A DNA stretch of 64,000 bases from assembly GCA_013284265.1 (NCBI GenBank), contig JABTBR010000015.1:1-64000 (forward strand). The letters run 5' to 3'. This DNA comes from Oxalobacteraceae bacterium (GTDB lineage Bacteria; Pseudomonadota; Gammaproteobacteria; Burkholderiales; Burkholderiaceae_D). Below, one piece after another: positions 18,172 through 27,829 of this stretch (position 1 is its first letter; the number at the start of each line of letters is the position of its first letter). Under the pieces are notes generated by a model, which was given only the letters and a program-made list of their open reading frames with translations, searched no databases and was not told where the DNA came from. A program made the translations under genes and the position numbers.

Positions 18172-18250
18172 GGTTCTTCAGGTATTACGAGCACTGCTGA
18201 TCGCGTACTTCAGCAAAACCATCGCACCAAGCGCGATACCAGGGGATCCG

Positions 18251-18560
18251 ATGTCCCTTAAAAAAGTGTTCAAGACACAGTCGTTTGATCGCAGGGCCAA
18301 GAAGCGCATCGCCGACGCGCTCCTTTGCGTTGCTGTCAGGGAGTTCGAAGCGGGTGCATATGAAGCCGATCTGGGGCATGGCCTATGCATGAAGCGGGTT
18401 GCTCGGCCCGGACAGGGTAAAAGCGGCGCCACTCGCACGCTGGTGGCAACGCGGCATGCGGACGCCATCATCTTCCTGGCCGGCATGAAGAAGAGCGTCC
18501 CCGCTAAGGATTTTTCAGACTCGACAGTGGACGCCGCTAAAGTATTCGCCGATGGCCACC
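18251..18560 (+). pseudogene. RelE/HigB-type toxin gene, 3' end lost
   Basis: From ATG 18251 (AGGGGA upstream) about 100 codons encode a PF06296-like RelE toxin. Diagnostic phrases are AKKRIADALLCVAVREFEAGAYEADLG, KRVARPGQGKSGATRTLVA and FLAGMKKS. Family members are usually 110-120 residues. Here the reading diverges near VFADG and runs out of frame through an IS66 transposase fragment until 18715. No antitoxin gene is recognisable beside it. It is most likely an inactive relic, although the retained part contains most of the fold. Confidence 0.7.
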
Positions 18561-18887
18561 GGCTGCGGCACGGGCAAGGACATCGAGCATGCACTCAAGC
18601 GCTGGCCGGCGCTGGCGCGCTATGCCGATTCCGGCACACTGCCCATCGACAATATTTCGATCAAAAATACGATACGCCCCATCGCCATCGGCAAGAAGAA
18701 TTGGCTCTTCGCTGATTCCGAGCGCGCCGGGCGCCGCGCCGCTGCCATTCAAACCCTGCTCGGCACCGCCAGGCTGAATGGACTCGATCCGCTGCATTGG
18801 CTGTCCAGCGCATTGGAACGTCCGCCGACGTGCCCCAACAAACATAGCGATTCCTTGCCGCATTTTCCGAACTCTACACAGCCTTGA
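18561..18887 (+). mobile_element. IS66-family transposase remnant (C-terminal end)
   Basis: About 105 codons in another frame match the C-terminus of IS66 TnpC-type transposases: YALKRW-like EHALKRWPALARYADSG, a PIDN-S-IKNTIRPIAIGKKNWLFA block, and SERAGRRAAAIQTLLGTARLNGLDP. The usual DNN-IENQIRP signature is altered to DNISIKNTIRP. The N-terminal transposase and the accessory genes are absent. The fragment abuts the truncated toxin, so the insertion or a later deletion probably removed the toxin 3' end and its antitoxin. Confidence 0.75.
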
Positions 18888-19183
18888 GCCAACTGAACAG
18901 GTGGATGGGCTCGACGCTTACCGTAGGGTTGCGCGTAAACTGGCCCACTCGTCCAACTGCATTAAATAGAAGGAGAACTGTATCTCCATGCTCTCAAGGA
19001 TGCTGCCATGGCGCTGGACATCGGTGACGCAGCATTTTTGTTGACAACTACCGGCATTGAATGACGGGGTCAAGTTACGGTTTCGTATGAAACAATGAAC
19101 GATACTCTGAACAAATGATCAAACCTGTATCGGGTGGCGCCTGCGCATTGAATTCAATGAAGCGACAGCATAAGGGGGCAGGC
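18888..19183. other. Intergenic region, possible gene debris
   Basis: About 296 bases with no intact gene. A 32-codon open stretch at about 18969-19064 (ELYLHALKDAAMALDIGDAAFLL) looks coding-like but was not recognised and lacks a start. The GGDEF protein ribosome site (AAGGGGG) lies at the right end. Confidence 0.4.
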
Positions 19184-21343
19184 ATGAGCGAACCAATAAG
19201 TCCACGGGAAAATCTATCGATGTTGGCGGCATTTATTCGCAAGAATGTGGATGCCATTCTCGATGGTTGGGAGCAGTTCGCCAAGACAATACCGATCAGT
19301 CACGACTTTGACACGAAACAGTTGCGCGATCATTGTGTTGGCATCCTGCACACCATCGCGGCCGACCTTGACCGGCACCAGACATCTGCCGAGCAAACGG
19401 CAAAGTCGATGGGCCTGACGCCTCATCAGACACTACCCACGGAGGCCGCGTTGCACGGCGCGGCGCGCGCCCTGAGCGGCTTTGACGTTAGCGATACCGT
19501 GTCCGAATTTCGCGCCTTGCGAGCCAGCGTGCTGAGTCTGTGGAGCGGGGCGAATCCCGAAGTTGTGGGTCCCTGCTTGAACGACATGACCCGATTTAAC
19601 GAAGCGATCGACCAAGCTCTGTCGGAGTCGCTCCGCCGCTTTGCCTACGACAAGTTGCGCCTGACACAATTGTTCGACGCGCTACTGTCCTCAACACCCG
19701 ACCTCAATTTTATCTTCGACAAGGACGGCATGCTCATCTACGCAAACAAGGCGTTCATACAACAATACCATGTTACGAATAAAGACATTGGCAATACGAA
19801 TTTCTTCACGCTGTTTCCAATCGGCGGGCAGGAATTGCGCCAGCAGGTGACCAATGTGCTGGCAAGCAAGACTGCCTATCGTGGTGACTTGCCGGGCGCT
19901 GCCGCGTCCGCCGCAGGGAACGCCTTCGAAGTGTTGCTGATGCCGGTGCTCGACCGCGCCGGTAATGCCAACGTGATCGCGGGAACGGCGCGTGATGTCA
20001 CCGCACGCAAGGCCGAGGAAGAGAGCAGTCGCCGGCGTGCCGATGTCGACCCGCTGACCGACTTGCCAAACCGCAGCTTGTTCCTCGACCGGCTGGAAAC
20101 CGAACTGAAACGGTGCGCGCGCGCCGGCATGCCACTGGCGCTGCTGTTTCTCGACCTGGACGGTTTCAAGGATGTCAACGACCGGCTCGGGCATGGTGCC
20201 GGAGACCAGCTATTGCAACAAACCGCGCAGCGCATCCGCGCCTGCGTGCGCGACGTCGATACCGTGGCGCGTTTGGGCGGCGACGAGTTCACCATCATTC
20301 TTGCCGAGGTTCGCCGCATCTCCCATGTCGAGATCCTGGCGCAGCACATTCTCGGCGCATTGGACAAACCGTACCAGCTGTCCGGCAGCGAAGCCAGAAT
20401 CACGGGCAGCATCGGCATCACCTTGTTCCCGCAAGATGGCGTCAGTTGCGAAGAACTCATCAGGAACGCCGATCAGGCAATGTACACGGCAAAGAATGCG
20501 GGGCGCAACCAATTTAGCTTCTATACCGCAGCGATGCGTGACGCCGCGTGGGCGCGCCTGAAGGTAATTGATGAACTGCGCCGCGCCTTGTCCGAGCGCC
20601 AGTTATTACTGTATTACCAGCCGATCATTGAACTGGCCACAGGGCGCGTTGTCAAGGGCGAGGCCCAGTTGCGCTGGCAACATCCGCGCACCGGCATGAT
20701 CCGCCCCGCCGATTTTATTGCGCTGGCCGAGGAAACAGGGCTCATCGGTGAGATCGGCGAATGGGTTGTATGCGACGCGGCAAACCGGGCTCGTACCTGG
20801 AGCACGTTGCGCGGCGAAGCGTTTCAAATCTGGATACACCGATCCGCTGGCGAATTGTCGAACCGGGACGAGAGCGGCAACTGGGGACAAATGCTCAACT
20901 CGCTGGCCGGCATCGGGGTCGAGATCAACGAGCACGTGTTAGTGCATCATTCCCCTCTGGTCGGGCAAAGACTGAAACAGCTGCGGGCAGGCGGAGTCGA
21001 ACTGATCCTGACCGATTTCGCCACCGGCAACGCGGCCATGGCGTATTTGCAGAAGTTCGATATCACTTACCTGAGAATCGACCACGCGGTCGTTCAGGCC
21101 ATCACTCGCGACCCCGACAGCCGCGTTTTTGTTGAAGCCATGATCGCCATGGCCCACAAGCTCGGCATCAAACTCGTTGCTGAAGGTGTGGAGACGGCGG
21201 GGCAAAAGGATTGGCTGACAACGGCAGGGTGTGACTATGCGCAGGGCTATCTCATTTCACCGCCTTTGCCGGCGTCGGATTTTGAATATCTGCTCAAGGC
21301 GGACACGGCATTGAGCCCGAACGGCTCGATCCTGGCGCCTTAG
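19184..21343 (+). CDS. RsbRD-PAS-GGDEF protein with degenerate EAL domain
   Basis: A 719-residue soluble c-di-GMP protein. Residues about 10-165 are an RsbRD_N/globin-like sensor (FIRKNVDAILDGWEQFAKTI), about 175-290 a PAS domain, about 305-460 a GGDEF domain with an intact GGDEF motif (365-369), and about 475-705 an EAL-like domain. In the EAL part key residues are changed: EAL reads EAQ (493-495), the usual Asn-x-Ser strand reads HRS, DDFGTG reads TDFATG and the Lys of KID reads RID. The domain is therefore probably not a phosphodiesterase, and the protein is likely a diguanylate cyclase. The start at 19184 follows AAGGGGG; the frame is open from 19115. Confidence 0.88.
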   Translation: MSEPISPRENLSMLAAFIRKNVDAILDGWEQFAKTIPISHDFDTKQLRDHCVGILHTIAADLDRHQTSAEQTAKSMGLTPHQTLPTEAALHGAARALSGFDVSDTVSEFRALRASVLSLWSGANPEVVGPCLNDMTRFNEAIDQALSESLRRFAYDKLRLTQLFDALLSSTPDLNFIFDKDGMLIYANKAFIQQYHVTNKDIGNTNFFTLFPIGGQELRQQVTNVLASKTAYRGDLPGAAASAAGNAFEVLLMPVLDRAGNANVIAGTARDVTARKAEEESSRRRADVDPLTDLPNRSLFLDRLETELKRCARAGMPLALLFLDLDGFKDVNDRLGHGAGDQLLQQTAQRIRACVRDVDTVARLGGDEFTIILAEVRRISHVEILAQHILGALDKPYQLSGSEARITGSIGITLFPQDGVSCEELIRNADQAMYTAKNAGRNQFSFYTAAMRDAAWARLKVIDELRRALSERQLLLYYQPIIELATGRVVKGEAQLRWQHPRTGMIRPADFIALAEETGLIGEIGEWVVCDAANRARTWSTLRGEAFQIWIHRSAGELSNRDESGNWGQMLNSLAGIGVEINEHVLVHHSPLVGQRLKQLRAGGVELILTDFATGNAAMAYLQKFDITYLRIDHAVVQAITRDPDSRVFVEAMIAMAHKLGIKLVAEGVETAGQKDWLTTAGCDYAQGYLISPPLPASDFEYLLKADTALSPNGSILAP

Positions 21344-21550
21344 CTGTCTTGGCGCGACTGCCAACGTGGCTTCGATCCTTTGATCATATCGCACCATGGA
21401 CATTGGCGAGGTTCGACTGCGAAGGCCCGCCGCGTGGCCATCCGATCAAATTGCCACCGGCGCGGCGACGTATCATGCATGTCGAACGATGAGTTCGTCG
21501 CCAGGCGAACGCAGGTCAGAGGGCAACCACGCCCCGGGGCCCGGGGCCCG

Positions 21551-22213
21551 CTATTGTGCCAGCGTCGAATTGATCGTGAGATGATTTTCCACCGATGTGA
21601 CGCCAGGCGCGTTCCACGCGGCCCGCTCCGCATCCTGGCGCTCGGCCCACGACCTGACGCTGCCGTTCAAGCTCACCTTGCTGCCGCTCGCCGCTATCGT
21701 CAGGCGGCCGGCATCGATGGAGGCGCTGCGCTGGAATGCCGAAATGATTTTCTGGCGCACCTCGCCGGCCGATGCGGAAGGCCGGAGCGAGATCTGGTTG
21801 TTGACGCCGCGTACCCCGCGCACATGGCGCACCGCCGATTCGGCGCGTTCGCGCTGATACTGCCATTCAACCGGTCCTTCCAGTCTGAGCAAGCCATCCT
21901 GCGCGATGACCTTGATATGCTCGGACGAGCTTGGCAACTGCGCCTTCAACGCCGCCACCGCCTCGCGCGCGATGTCGGGATCGGGCCGAGCTTCGCCACC
22001 GAGGCGCACCTCGATGTCATTGGCCACGCCGGCCACGCCGGCCACACGCTTAGCCGCCCGCTCGGCGTGCACCTTGTCGCCAAAACTGTGGACGAAACCG
22101 GTCAAGGCCACCACATGGTCCTTGACCGAAACGGCCACATCGGCCGATCCTACATCGGCATCCCAATCCAGTTCGTTTTCAACATTCTTCCTCACTTCGC
22201 TATCGCTTATCAT
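21551..22213 (-). CDS. Triple BON-domain protein
   Basis: A 220-residue protein made of three BON domains (about 3-70, 78-145 and 150-218), each with the hydrophobic-Gly pattern ([42 protein letters not shown]). No signal peptide is seen, so unlike OsmY it is probably cytoplasmic. The start is fixed by AGGAGG five bases before ATG 22213; the frame is open to 22255. BON domains bind phospholipid surfaces or solutes and such proteins are usually stress-induced. It diverges from the DUF5335 gene. Confidence 0.88.
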   Translation of the reverse strand: MISDSEVRKNVENELDWDADVGSADVAVSVKDHVVALTGFVHSFGDKVHAERAAKRVAGVAGVANDIEVRLGGEARPDPDIAREAVAALKAQLPSSSEHIKVIAQDGLLRLEGPVEWQYQRERAESAVRHVRGVRGVNNQISLRPSASAGEVRQKIISAFQRSASIDAGRLTIAASGSKVSLNGSVRSWAERQDAERAAWNAPGVTSVENHLTINSTLAQ

Positions 22214-22676
22214 CGCTGCCTCCTGGTTTGATGGAATCGACAGCCCGGCCCGCATACGGGCACAGCGCGAATGACCGAACTGACAGGTGTCGCAGGGTCC
22301 ATACCCTGCTCCCGCCCCACCAGCTTAGAGATGGCGCAAGTCCCAAGTTTGATTTGGCTCAATGGTACGTCCCCCTCCCCCCGCAAGCTGGCGCCGGCCG
22401 GACCGGCTCGTCGCCCGTCCGCAAGGTATTGTAGGCATAGCCGCTCAGCAACCGCGACTGCGGAATGCGATCGAATATCTCGCGCATATTCGCGCCGTTC
22501 ACGCGCGATCTTCGCTTGTGCGTCGCCGCCGTGCCGCTACCTGGCCGATTTTCCGGCCGGCGAGGACGAAGCGCGCGGGTGCGCGGAACTTCGCCGGGCA
22601 TATCGGGTCAAACACACAGAACGCACGCCAGCGCGCGCATATTTTCCGGGATATCCCGGCACACCGGAGATCAGCC
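22214..22676. other. Divergent intergenic region
   Basis: About 460 bases between the BON gene (minus) and the DUF5335 gene (plus). Several frames are open by chance because of the GC content, but none has a ribosome site or recognisable sequence. I see no repeat or clear promoter; it presumably holds both promoters. Confidence 0.5.
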
Positions 22677-23009
22677 ATGAGCAGCACCACCAAACTTGAA
22701 AAGACAGTCTGGAAATCTTACTTCGACAACGTTTCGCGGCGCTTAGCGGGCAAAAGTGTCGAGATTGAAATTGCGTCGCTCGATATCGGCAGCCAGGTCG
22801 CGGCGGCATGGTTGCCGGGGTTTGGCCTGACCTACGATGAGGACGAGGATCTGCTGGCGGTCATGGCCGAAGGCTTGGACCACATGATACGGCGGCCACG
22901 CGACGTGTTTGTCGAGACCGAGGGCGACGATCTGCTCAGCATCGGCGTCACCGACGGCGACGATCTCCGCCAGATTATCCGCTTCAGGGCATCCGCCGCG
23001 CCGGCGTGA
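22677..23009 (+). CDS. DUF5335 family protein
   Basis: A 110-residue protein, KLEKTVWKSYFDNVSRRLAGKSVEIEI... GLDHMIRRPRDVFVE, matching my recollection of DUF5335, a short family often encoded beside BON, CsbD or other envelope-stress genes. The start has GGAG upstream. It is acidic, soluble and has no signal peptide. The function is unknown. Confidence 0.75.
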   Translation: MSSTTKLEKTVWKSYFDNVSRRLAGKSVEIEIASLDIGSQVAAAWLPGFGLTYDEDEDLLAVMAEGLDHMIRRPRDVFVETEGDDLLSIGVTDGDDLRQIIRFRASAAPA

Positions 23010-23149
23010 CTATCGCCGCGAAGTCGACGGAGCGCGCCAACCGCAAAGCCTGGTCAACGAAAACCATTGCCTGGGTCTACGCGGACGAAATGTGTCCGGT
23101 GAACGACCCTAATTTCCCACTTTCCTGACCGGACGGAGATGCGATGTAA

Positions 23150-23371
23150 ATGAAACGTTTGGTTGCCACGGCGGTGAGTGTCTCACTGTCCGGCTGCGTC
23201 TTGTTTGATACAAACAAATCCGATACGAATTCAAATACCGGGCTGAAAGGGGGCACCTTATCGGTCGAGTTGGGTTTTGGCGCCATCGCATCGAGTCCCT
23301 ATCAATGTACCGGCGACGATTCAATAACAGTCGAGGCTGTGTCGCTGGCCGGTTCAGTAACGGATCAGTAA
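23150..23371 (+). CDS. Small putative lipoprotein
   Basis: A 73-residue product with a lipobox (SLSGC after VATAVSV), so the mature N-terminus would be Cys17. The rest is Ser/Thr/Gly-rich with no recognised domain. A GGAG element precedes the ATG. The last seven bases overlap the end of ppk2 on the opposite strand. It is not a recognised family, and the call rests on the lipobox and ribosome site. Confidence 0.55.
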   Translation: MKRLVATAVSVSLSGCVLFDTNKSDTNSNTGLKGGTLSVELGFGAIASSPYQCTGDDSITVEAVSLAGSVTDQ

Positions 23372-24291
23372 ATCTCCGGCACCACCATCTCCGGCACCAG
23401 CGGATTGCGCTGATAGTCCTCGCTGCGCTCGCGCGGCGGCAGCTCCACCGTCGGGCGCTCGATTTCCTCATACGGGAACTGGGCCAGCAGATGGTGGATG
23501 CAGTTAAGCCGCGCCTTCTTCTTGTCTACCGCCTGCACCACCCACCACGGCGCCTCGGGGATATGGGTGCGGTCTATCATCACCTCCTTGGCGCGGGTGT
23601 ACTCCTCCCAGCGGCGGCGCGATTCCATGTCCATCGGGCTGAGCTTCCATTGCTTCAGCGGATCGTGGATGCGGCCCAGGAAGCGCGCCTGCTGCTCCTC
23701 GTCCGTGATCGAAAACCAGTACTTGATGACCTTGATGCCCGAGCGCACCAGCATGCGTTCAAACTCCGGCACCGAGCGGAAGAATTCCTCGTATTCGTCA
23801 TCGGTACAGAAACCCATCACCCGCTCCACCCCGGCGCGGTTGTACCAGCTGCGGTCGAACAGCACGATCTCGCCGGCCGCCGGCAGGTGCGCGATGTAGC
23901 GCTGGAAATACCACTGGCTGCGCTCGCGGTCGCTCGGCGCCGGCAGCGCCACGGTACGGCAGACGCGCGGATTGAGGCGCTGTACCACGCGCTTGATGAC
24001 GCCGCCCTTGCCGGCCGCGTCGCGCCCCTCGAACAGGATCACCGCCTTTTGCCCGGTGGTCGCGACCCAGTCCTGCAGCTTGACCAGTTCGCCCTGCAGG
24101 CGGAACAGTTCCTGGAAATAGCGGCGCCGTTCACCGCGGCCACTATCGTCCGGACCTGATGCGTCCGCGCCGGGCTCGAAACTGTGCTCGTCCAGATCCA
24201 GTTCCATCTCTTCGTCATAGCTGTCGATGAAATCGCGGTGCAGGCGGGCGATCAGCTCGTCCTGATTCAGGGAGGGGGATGGAGTGTGCAT
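23365..24291 (-). CDS. ppk2: Polyphosphate kinase 2
   Basis: A 308-residue PPK2 with Walker A EGRDAAGKGG (88-97), the lid/Walker B block LFDRSWYNRAGVERVMGF (D146) and the family C-terminus KKKARLNCIHHLL. Single-domain PPK2 enzymes use polyphosphate to phosphorylate GDP or ADP (class I) and are cytoplasmic. The 60-residue acidic N-terminal extension is common. It is convergent with the small lipoprotein gene and divergent from the pullulanase gene. Confidence 0.93.
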   Translation of the reverse strand: MHTPSPSLNQDELIARLHRDFIDSYDEEMELDLDEHSFEPGADASGPDDSGRGERRRYFQELFRLQGELVKLQDWVATTGQKAVILFEGRDAAGKGGVIKRVVQRLNPRVCRTVALPAPSDRERSQWYFQRYIAHLPAAGEIVLFDRSWYNRAGVERVMGFCTDDEYEEFFRSVPEFERMLVRSGIKVIKYWFSITDEEQQARFLGRIHDPLKQWKLSPMDMESRRRWEEYTRAKEVMIDRTHIPEAPWWVVQAVDKKKARLNCIHHLLAQFPYEEIERPTVELPPRERSEDYQRNPLVPEMVVPEIY

Positions 24292-24536
24292 GGAGGGCGG
24301 CCGGAATGGAGATGGCCCATTTTCACACCGCGGCGTGACCGACTGATGACAAGGATGCGGGAAGCGCCCGCAGGCCGCCTGTTCCGCCTTCGCAACAATC
24401 CATGACGCCCCATCACATATTTGTAATTATCTTACTTTTTACGTAGTAATATTACACGCTCATCGCTTTACTGGGGCTTGAATGCGTAAATTCAAGAACA
24501 TACTGGGTGATATATAACAAAAAATTGGAGACTCGC

Positions 24537-27500
24537 ATGGAAATGCACTGTAGTTTTAGTTCACATTTGAAGCAGATCAGCGCCGTCAGCCTGCTCGCGC
24601 TGCTGGCCGCCTGTGGCGCCGGCAGCGATAGTGGCAACGCCAACGCACCGGCCGCGCCGACCCTGCTGGCCTCGGTCGCGGTCGCCGCCGCGCCGCAAGC
24701 CCCGGCCACCATCCGCATGCACTACCACCGCGCCCAGAACGACGCGAACCAGTGGGGTATCTATTCCTGGGACGGCCCGGTCAACCCCAGCGGCGCCTGG
24801 ATCAGCGGCCGCTTCATGATGAACAGCAGCGACGCCTTCGGCGCCTATGTCGACATTCCCGTCAACACCGCCAAGTCGGCGATCTGGTTCCTGCTGACCG
24901 ACGGCAGCGGCAACAAGAACTGCGGCGTCGACCAGGGTGTCAACTTCGCCGCCAATATCGCCAGCGTCGGCCAGGAAGTGTGGATGCTCGAAGGCGACTG
25001 CACCGTCTACGCCAGCGAACCGGCGATCAGCTTCGGCAACCTGAACAGCGCCAGCGCGCACTGGCTGACGGGCAACACCCTGATCTGGCCGGGCGCCGCC
25101 GCGAGCGGCAGCTACAAGCTCTACTACGCAGCCAATGGCGGCCTCGGTTCCGACGCCAGCGGCATCACCGGCGCCGACAGCAGCATGGCGCTGACCATTG
25201 CCGGCGCCCTGCCCGACGCGCTCAAGCAAAAATATCCGCACCTGGCCGGTGCCACCGCGCTGACCCTGTCGGCGGCCGACGCGGCCGGCATCGCCGCCAA
25301 GGCCAGCGGCCAGTTCGCCATCGCCCAGTTCGACGCCGGCGGCAAGCTGCTGCAGGTCACCTCGCTGCAAACCAGCGGCATGCTCGACAGCGTGTTCGCG
25401 CCGGCGGCGGCCAACAGCCAGCTCGGCGTGAGCTTCAACAGCCGCGAGGTACCCACCTTCCGCCTGTGGGCGCCAACCGCCAAATCGGTCAGCCTGAACC
25501 TGTACCCGGACGCCAACGCCGCCAGCACCGTCACGCGCGCGATGGTCAAGGATGCCGCCAGCGGCGTGTGGAGCTACACGGCGCCCGACGCCAGCTGGAG
25601 CAACCGCTACTACTACACCTATAATGTGCAGGTGCTGTCGCGCTGGGCCAACAACACCGTGGTCAACAACACCGTCACCGATCCTTACTCGCTGAGCCTG
25701 AACGCCAACAGCCAGCGCAGCTTCATCGCCAACCTGAGCAGCGGCGCCCTCAAGCCAAACGGCTGGGATCGCCAGGACATTCCGAAACTGGAACACGCCA
25801 GCGATATCGCGCTCTACGAGCTGCACATCCGCGACTTCAGCGCCAATGACGCCAGCGTCCCGGCCGCCCACCGCGGCAAATACCTGGCCTTCACCGACAA
25901 GCACGCCAACGGCATGCGCCACCTGGGCGCCATGCAGCAGTCCGGCCTGACCCATGTGCACCTGCTGCCAAGCTTTGACTACGCCAGCGTCAATGAAACC
26001 GGCTGCGCCACGCCGACCGTGCCGAACGCGGCGCCCGATTCCACCGCCCAGCAGGCCGCCGTCGATGCCATCCGCGGCAGCGACTGCTTCAACTGGGGCT
26101 ACGATCCGGTCCACTACACCGCGCCGGAAGGCAGTTATTCGTCCGACGCGAACGACGGCGCCGTGCGCGTGCGCGAATTCCGCGCCATGGTGCAGGGCCT
26201 GCACGAGCAAGGCCTGCGCGTGACCATGGACGTGGTCTACAACCACACCAGCGCATCCCAGCAAGGTCCGCTGTCGGTGCTCGACAAGATCGTGCCGACC
26301 TACTACTACCGCCTCAACGCCGGCGGCGCCATCACCAACGACAGCTGCTGCGCCGACACCGCCGCCGAAAACACCATGATGGCCAAGCTGATGATCGACT
26401 CGGCCAGCACCTGGGCGCGCGACTACAAGGTCGACAGCTTCCGCTTCGACATCATGGGCTTCACCCCGCTGTCGGTGATGCAGCGCCTGCAGGCCGCCGT
26501 CAACCAGGCCGCCCGCCGCGAGATCTATCTCTACGGCGAAGCCTGGAACTTCGGCACCGTCGGCAATGACGCGCGCTTCGTGCAGGCGCGCCAGGCGAAT
26601 ATGTTCGGCAGCGGCATCGGCTCCTTCAACGACCGCCTGCGCGATACCCTGCGCGGCGGCGGCTGCTGCGACACCGGCGAAAACCTGATCAGCCAGCAGG
26701 GCTTCATCAACGGCGCCTGGTACGATCCGAACGCCAGATCGACCCAGACCAAGGACGACCTGCTGCGCCTGGGCGACCTGGTCAAGGTGGGCCTGTCCGG
26801 CACCCTGCGCGACTACAGCTTCACCGACCGCTTCGGCAACTTGCGCAAGAACTCGGAGATCGACTACTTCGGCCAGCAGGCCGGCTTCGCCGCCAAGCCG
26901 TCCGAGACCATCAACTACATCGAGGCGCACGACAACCAGACCCTGTTCGACCTGAACGCCTTCAAGCTGCCGGCCAACACCAGCCTGGCCGAGCGCGTCA
27001 AGGTGCAGAACCTGGGCGCGGCCATCAATGTGCTGTCGCAGGGGATTCCCTTCCTGCACGCGGGCCAGGAAATCCTGCGCTCCAAATCGATGGACCGCGA
27101 CAGCTATGACGCGGGCGACTGGTTCAACCGCCTCGACTACAGCTACCAGTCGAACAACTTCGGCGTCGGCCTGCCGATGGCGGGCAACAACCAGGCCACC
27201 TGGCCGCTGATGGCGCCCGTACTGAGCAATGCCCTGATCAAGCCGGACATGGCCGCCATCGTCACCGCCAAGGACTATATGAACGACGTGCTGGCGATCC
27301 GCCAGGACAGCTCGCTGTTCCGCCTGCGCACGGCGCGCGACGTATCCGAACGCCTGCGCTTCCACAATGTGGGGCCGCAGCAGCTGCCTGGCCTGATCGC
27401 CATGAGCATCGCCGGCGATCAGCCGTCCCGCTACGACGGCGCCAAGTACAAATCGGTGGTGGTGCTGTTCAATGTGGACAAGCTGCCCAAGACACTGGAC

Positions 27501-27653
27501 ATTCCTGAGCTGCAGGGCCGCAAGCTGACCATGCACAAGGTATTGCGCAAGTCCGAGCAGGGCGCGCGCAGCGCCAGCTATGCCGCCGGCGCGGGCCGCT
27601 TCACCATCGCGCCGCGCACGATGGCGGTGTTTGTCGAAGAGGCCGGCAACTAA
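24537..27653 (+). CDS. pulA: Pullulanase-type alpha-1,6-glucosidase, lipoprotein
   Basis: A 1038-residue exported GH13 debranching enzyme. It has a lipobox (LLAACGAG), an N-terminal starch-binding PUD/CBM41-like domain starting IRMHYHRAQNDANQWGIYSWDG, an N3/CBM48 region (FRLWAPTAKSVSLNLYPD), then the barrel. Barrel motifs are YNWGYDP-like FNWGYDPVHY, VVYNHT, DSFRFDIMG (nucleophile Asp), YGEAWNFG (acid/base Glu) and EAHDNQTLFD. A DUF3372-like C-terminal domain follows. It hydrolyses alpha-1,6 branches in pullulan, amylopectin or limit dextrins. GGAG precedes ATG 24537; the frame is open from 24507. The upstream region is AT-rich and contains TTTTTACGTAGTAA. Confidence 0.92.
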   Translation: MEMHCSFSSHLKQISAVSLLALLAACGAGSDSGNANAPAAPTLLASVAVAAAPQAPATIRMHYHRAQNDANQWGIYSWDGPVNPSGAWISGRFMMNSSDAFGAYVDIPVNTAKSAIWFLLTDGSGNKNCGVDQGVNFAANIASVGQEVWMLEGDCTVYASEPAISFGNLNSASAHWLTGNTLIWPGAAASGSYKLYYAANGGLGSDASGITGADSSMALTIAGALPDALKQKYPHLAGATALTLSAADAAGIAAKASGQFAIAQFDAGGKLLQVTSLQTSGMLDSVFAPAAANSQLGVSFNSREVPTFRLWAPTAKSVSLNLYPDANAASTVTRAMVKDAASGVWSYTAPDASWSNRYYYTYNVQVLSRWANNTVVNNTVTDPYSLSLNANSQRSFIANLSSGALKPNGWDRQDIPKLEHASDIALYELHIRDFSANDASVPAAHRGKYLAFTDKHANGMRHLGAMQQSGLTHVHLLPSFDYASVNETGCATPTVPNAAPDSTAQQAAVDAIRGSDCFNWGYDPVHYTAPEGSYSSDANDGAVRVREFRAMVQGLHEQGLRVTMDVVYNHTSASQQGPLSVLDKIVPTYYYRLNAGGAITNDSCCADTAAENTMMAKLMIDSASTWARDYKVDSFRFDIMGFTPLSVMQRLQAAVNQAARREIYLYGEAWNFGTVGNDARFVQARQANMFGSGIGSFNDRLRDTLRGGGCCDTGENLISQQGFINGAWYDPNARSTQTKDDLLRLGDLVKVGLSGTLRDYSFTDRFGNLRKNSEIDYFGQQAGFAAKPSETINYIEAHDNQTLFDLNAFKLPANTSLAERVKVQNLGAAINVLSQGIPFLHAGQEILRSKSMDRDSYDAGDWFNRLDYSYQSNNFGVGLPMAGNNQATWPLMAPVLSNALIKPDMAAIVTAKDYMNDVLAIRQDSSLFRLRTARDVSERLRFHNVGPQQLPGLIAMSIAGDQPSRYDGAKYKSVVVLFNVDKLPKTLDIPELQGRKLTMHKVLRKSEQGARSASYAAGAGRFTIAPRTMAVFVEEAGN

Positions 27654-27665
27654 GGCCGCCTCCCC

Positions 27666-27693
27666 GGCGGAACGGCATGGCTGCCGTTCCGCC
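27666..27693 (+). terminator. Perfect stem-loop after the pullulanase gene
   Basis: A 12-base-pair perfect stem (GGCGGAACGGCA, loop TGGC) begins 12 bases after the stop codon. Only pyrimidines, not a T-run, follow, so it is a weak intrinsic terminator or an mRNA 3' end stabiliser. Confidence 0.55.
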
Positions 27694-27829
27694 CTTCAAC
27701 TCTCCCCCTTCCGCTCTTCCTCCCTTCCCTGCCCCGCTGCGCGCCAGGCCGCGCACGGTTCAGTGCATCTTGAACAACGTCAGCGCCTCTCTCCGATATA
27801 CTGCCTTCATTCACATTGAAGGCGCAGCC

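Noticed and set aside
22271..22699. Plus-strand frames of 71-215 codons before the DUF5335 gene
   Set aside because: Arg/Pro-rich sequence with no ribosome site; only the final 110 codons from 22677 look like a protein.
24561..27536. A 991-codon minus-strand frame opposite the pullulanase gene
   Set aside because: The pullulanase frame carries all catalytic motifs; the antisense frame is low-complexity Val/Ala/Gly/His.
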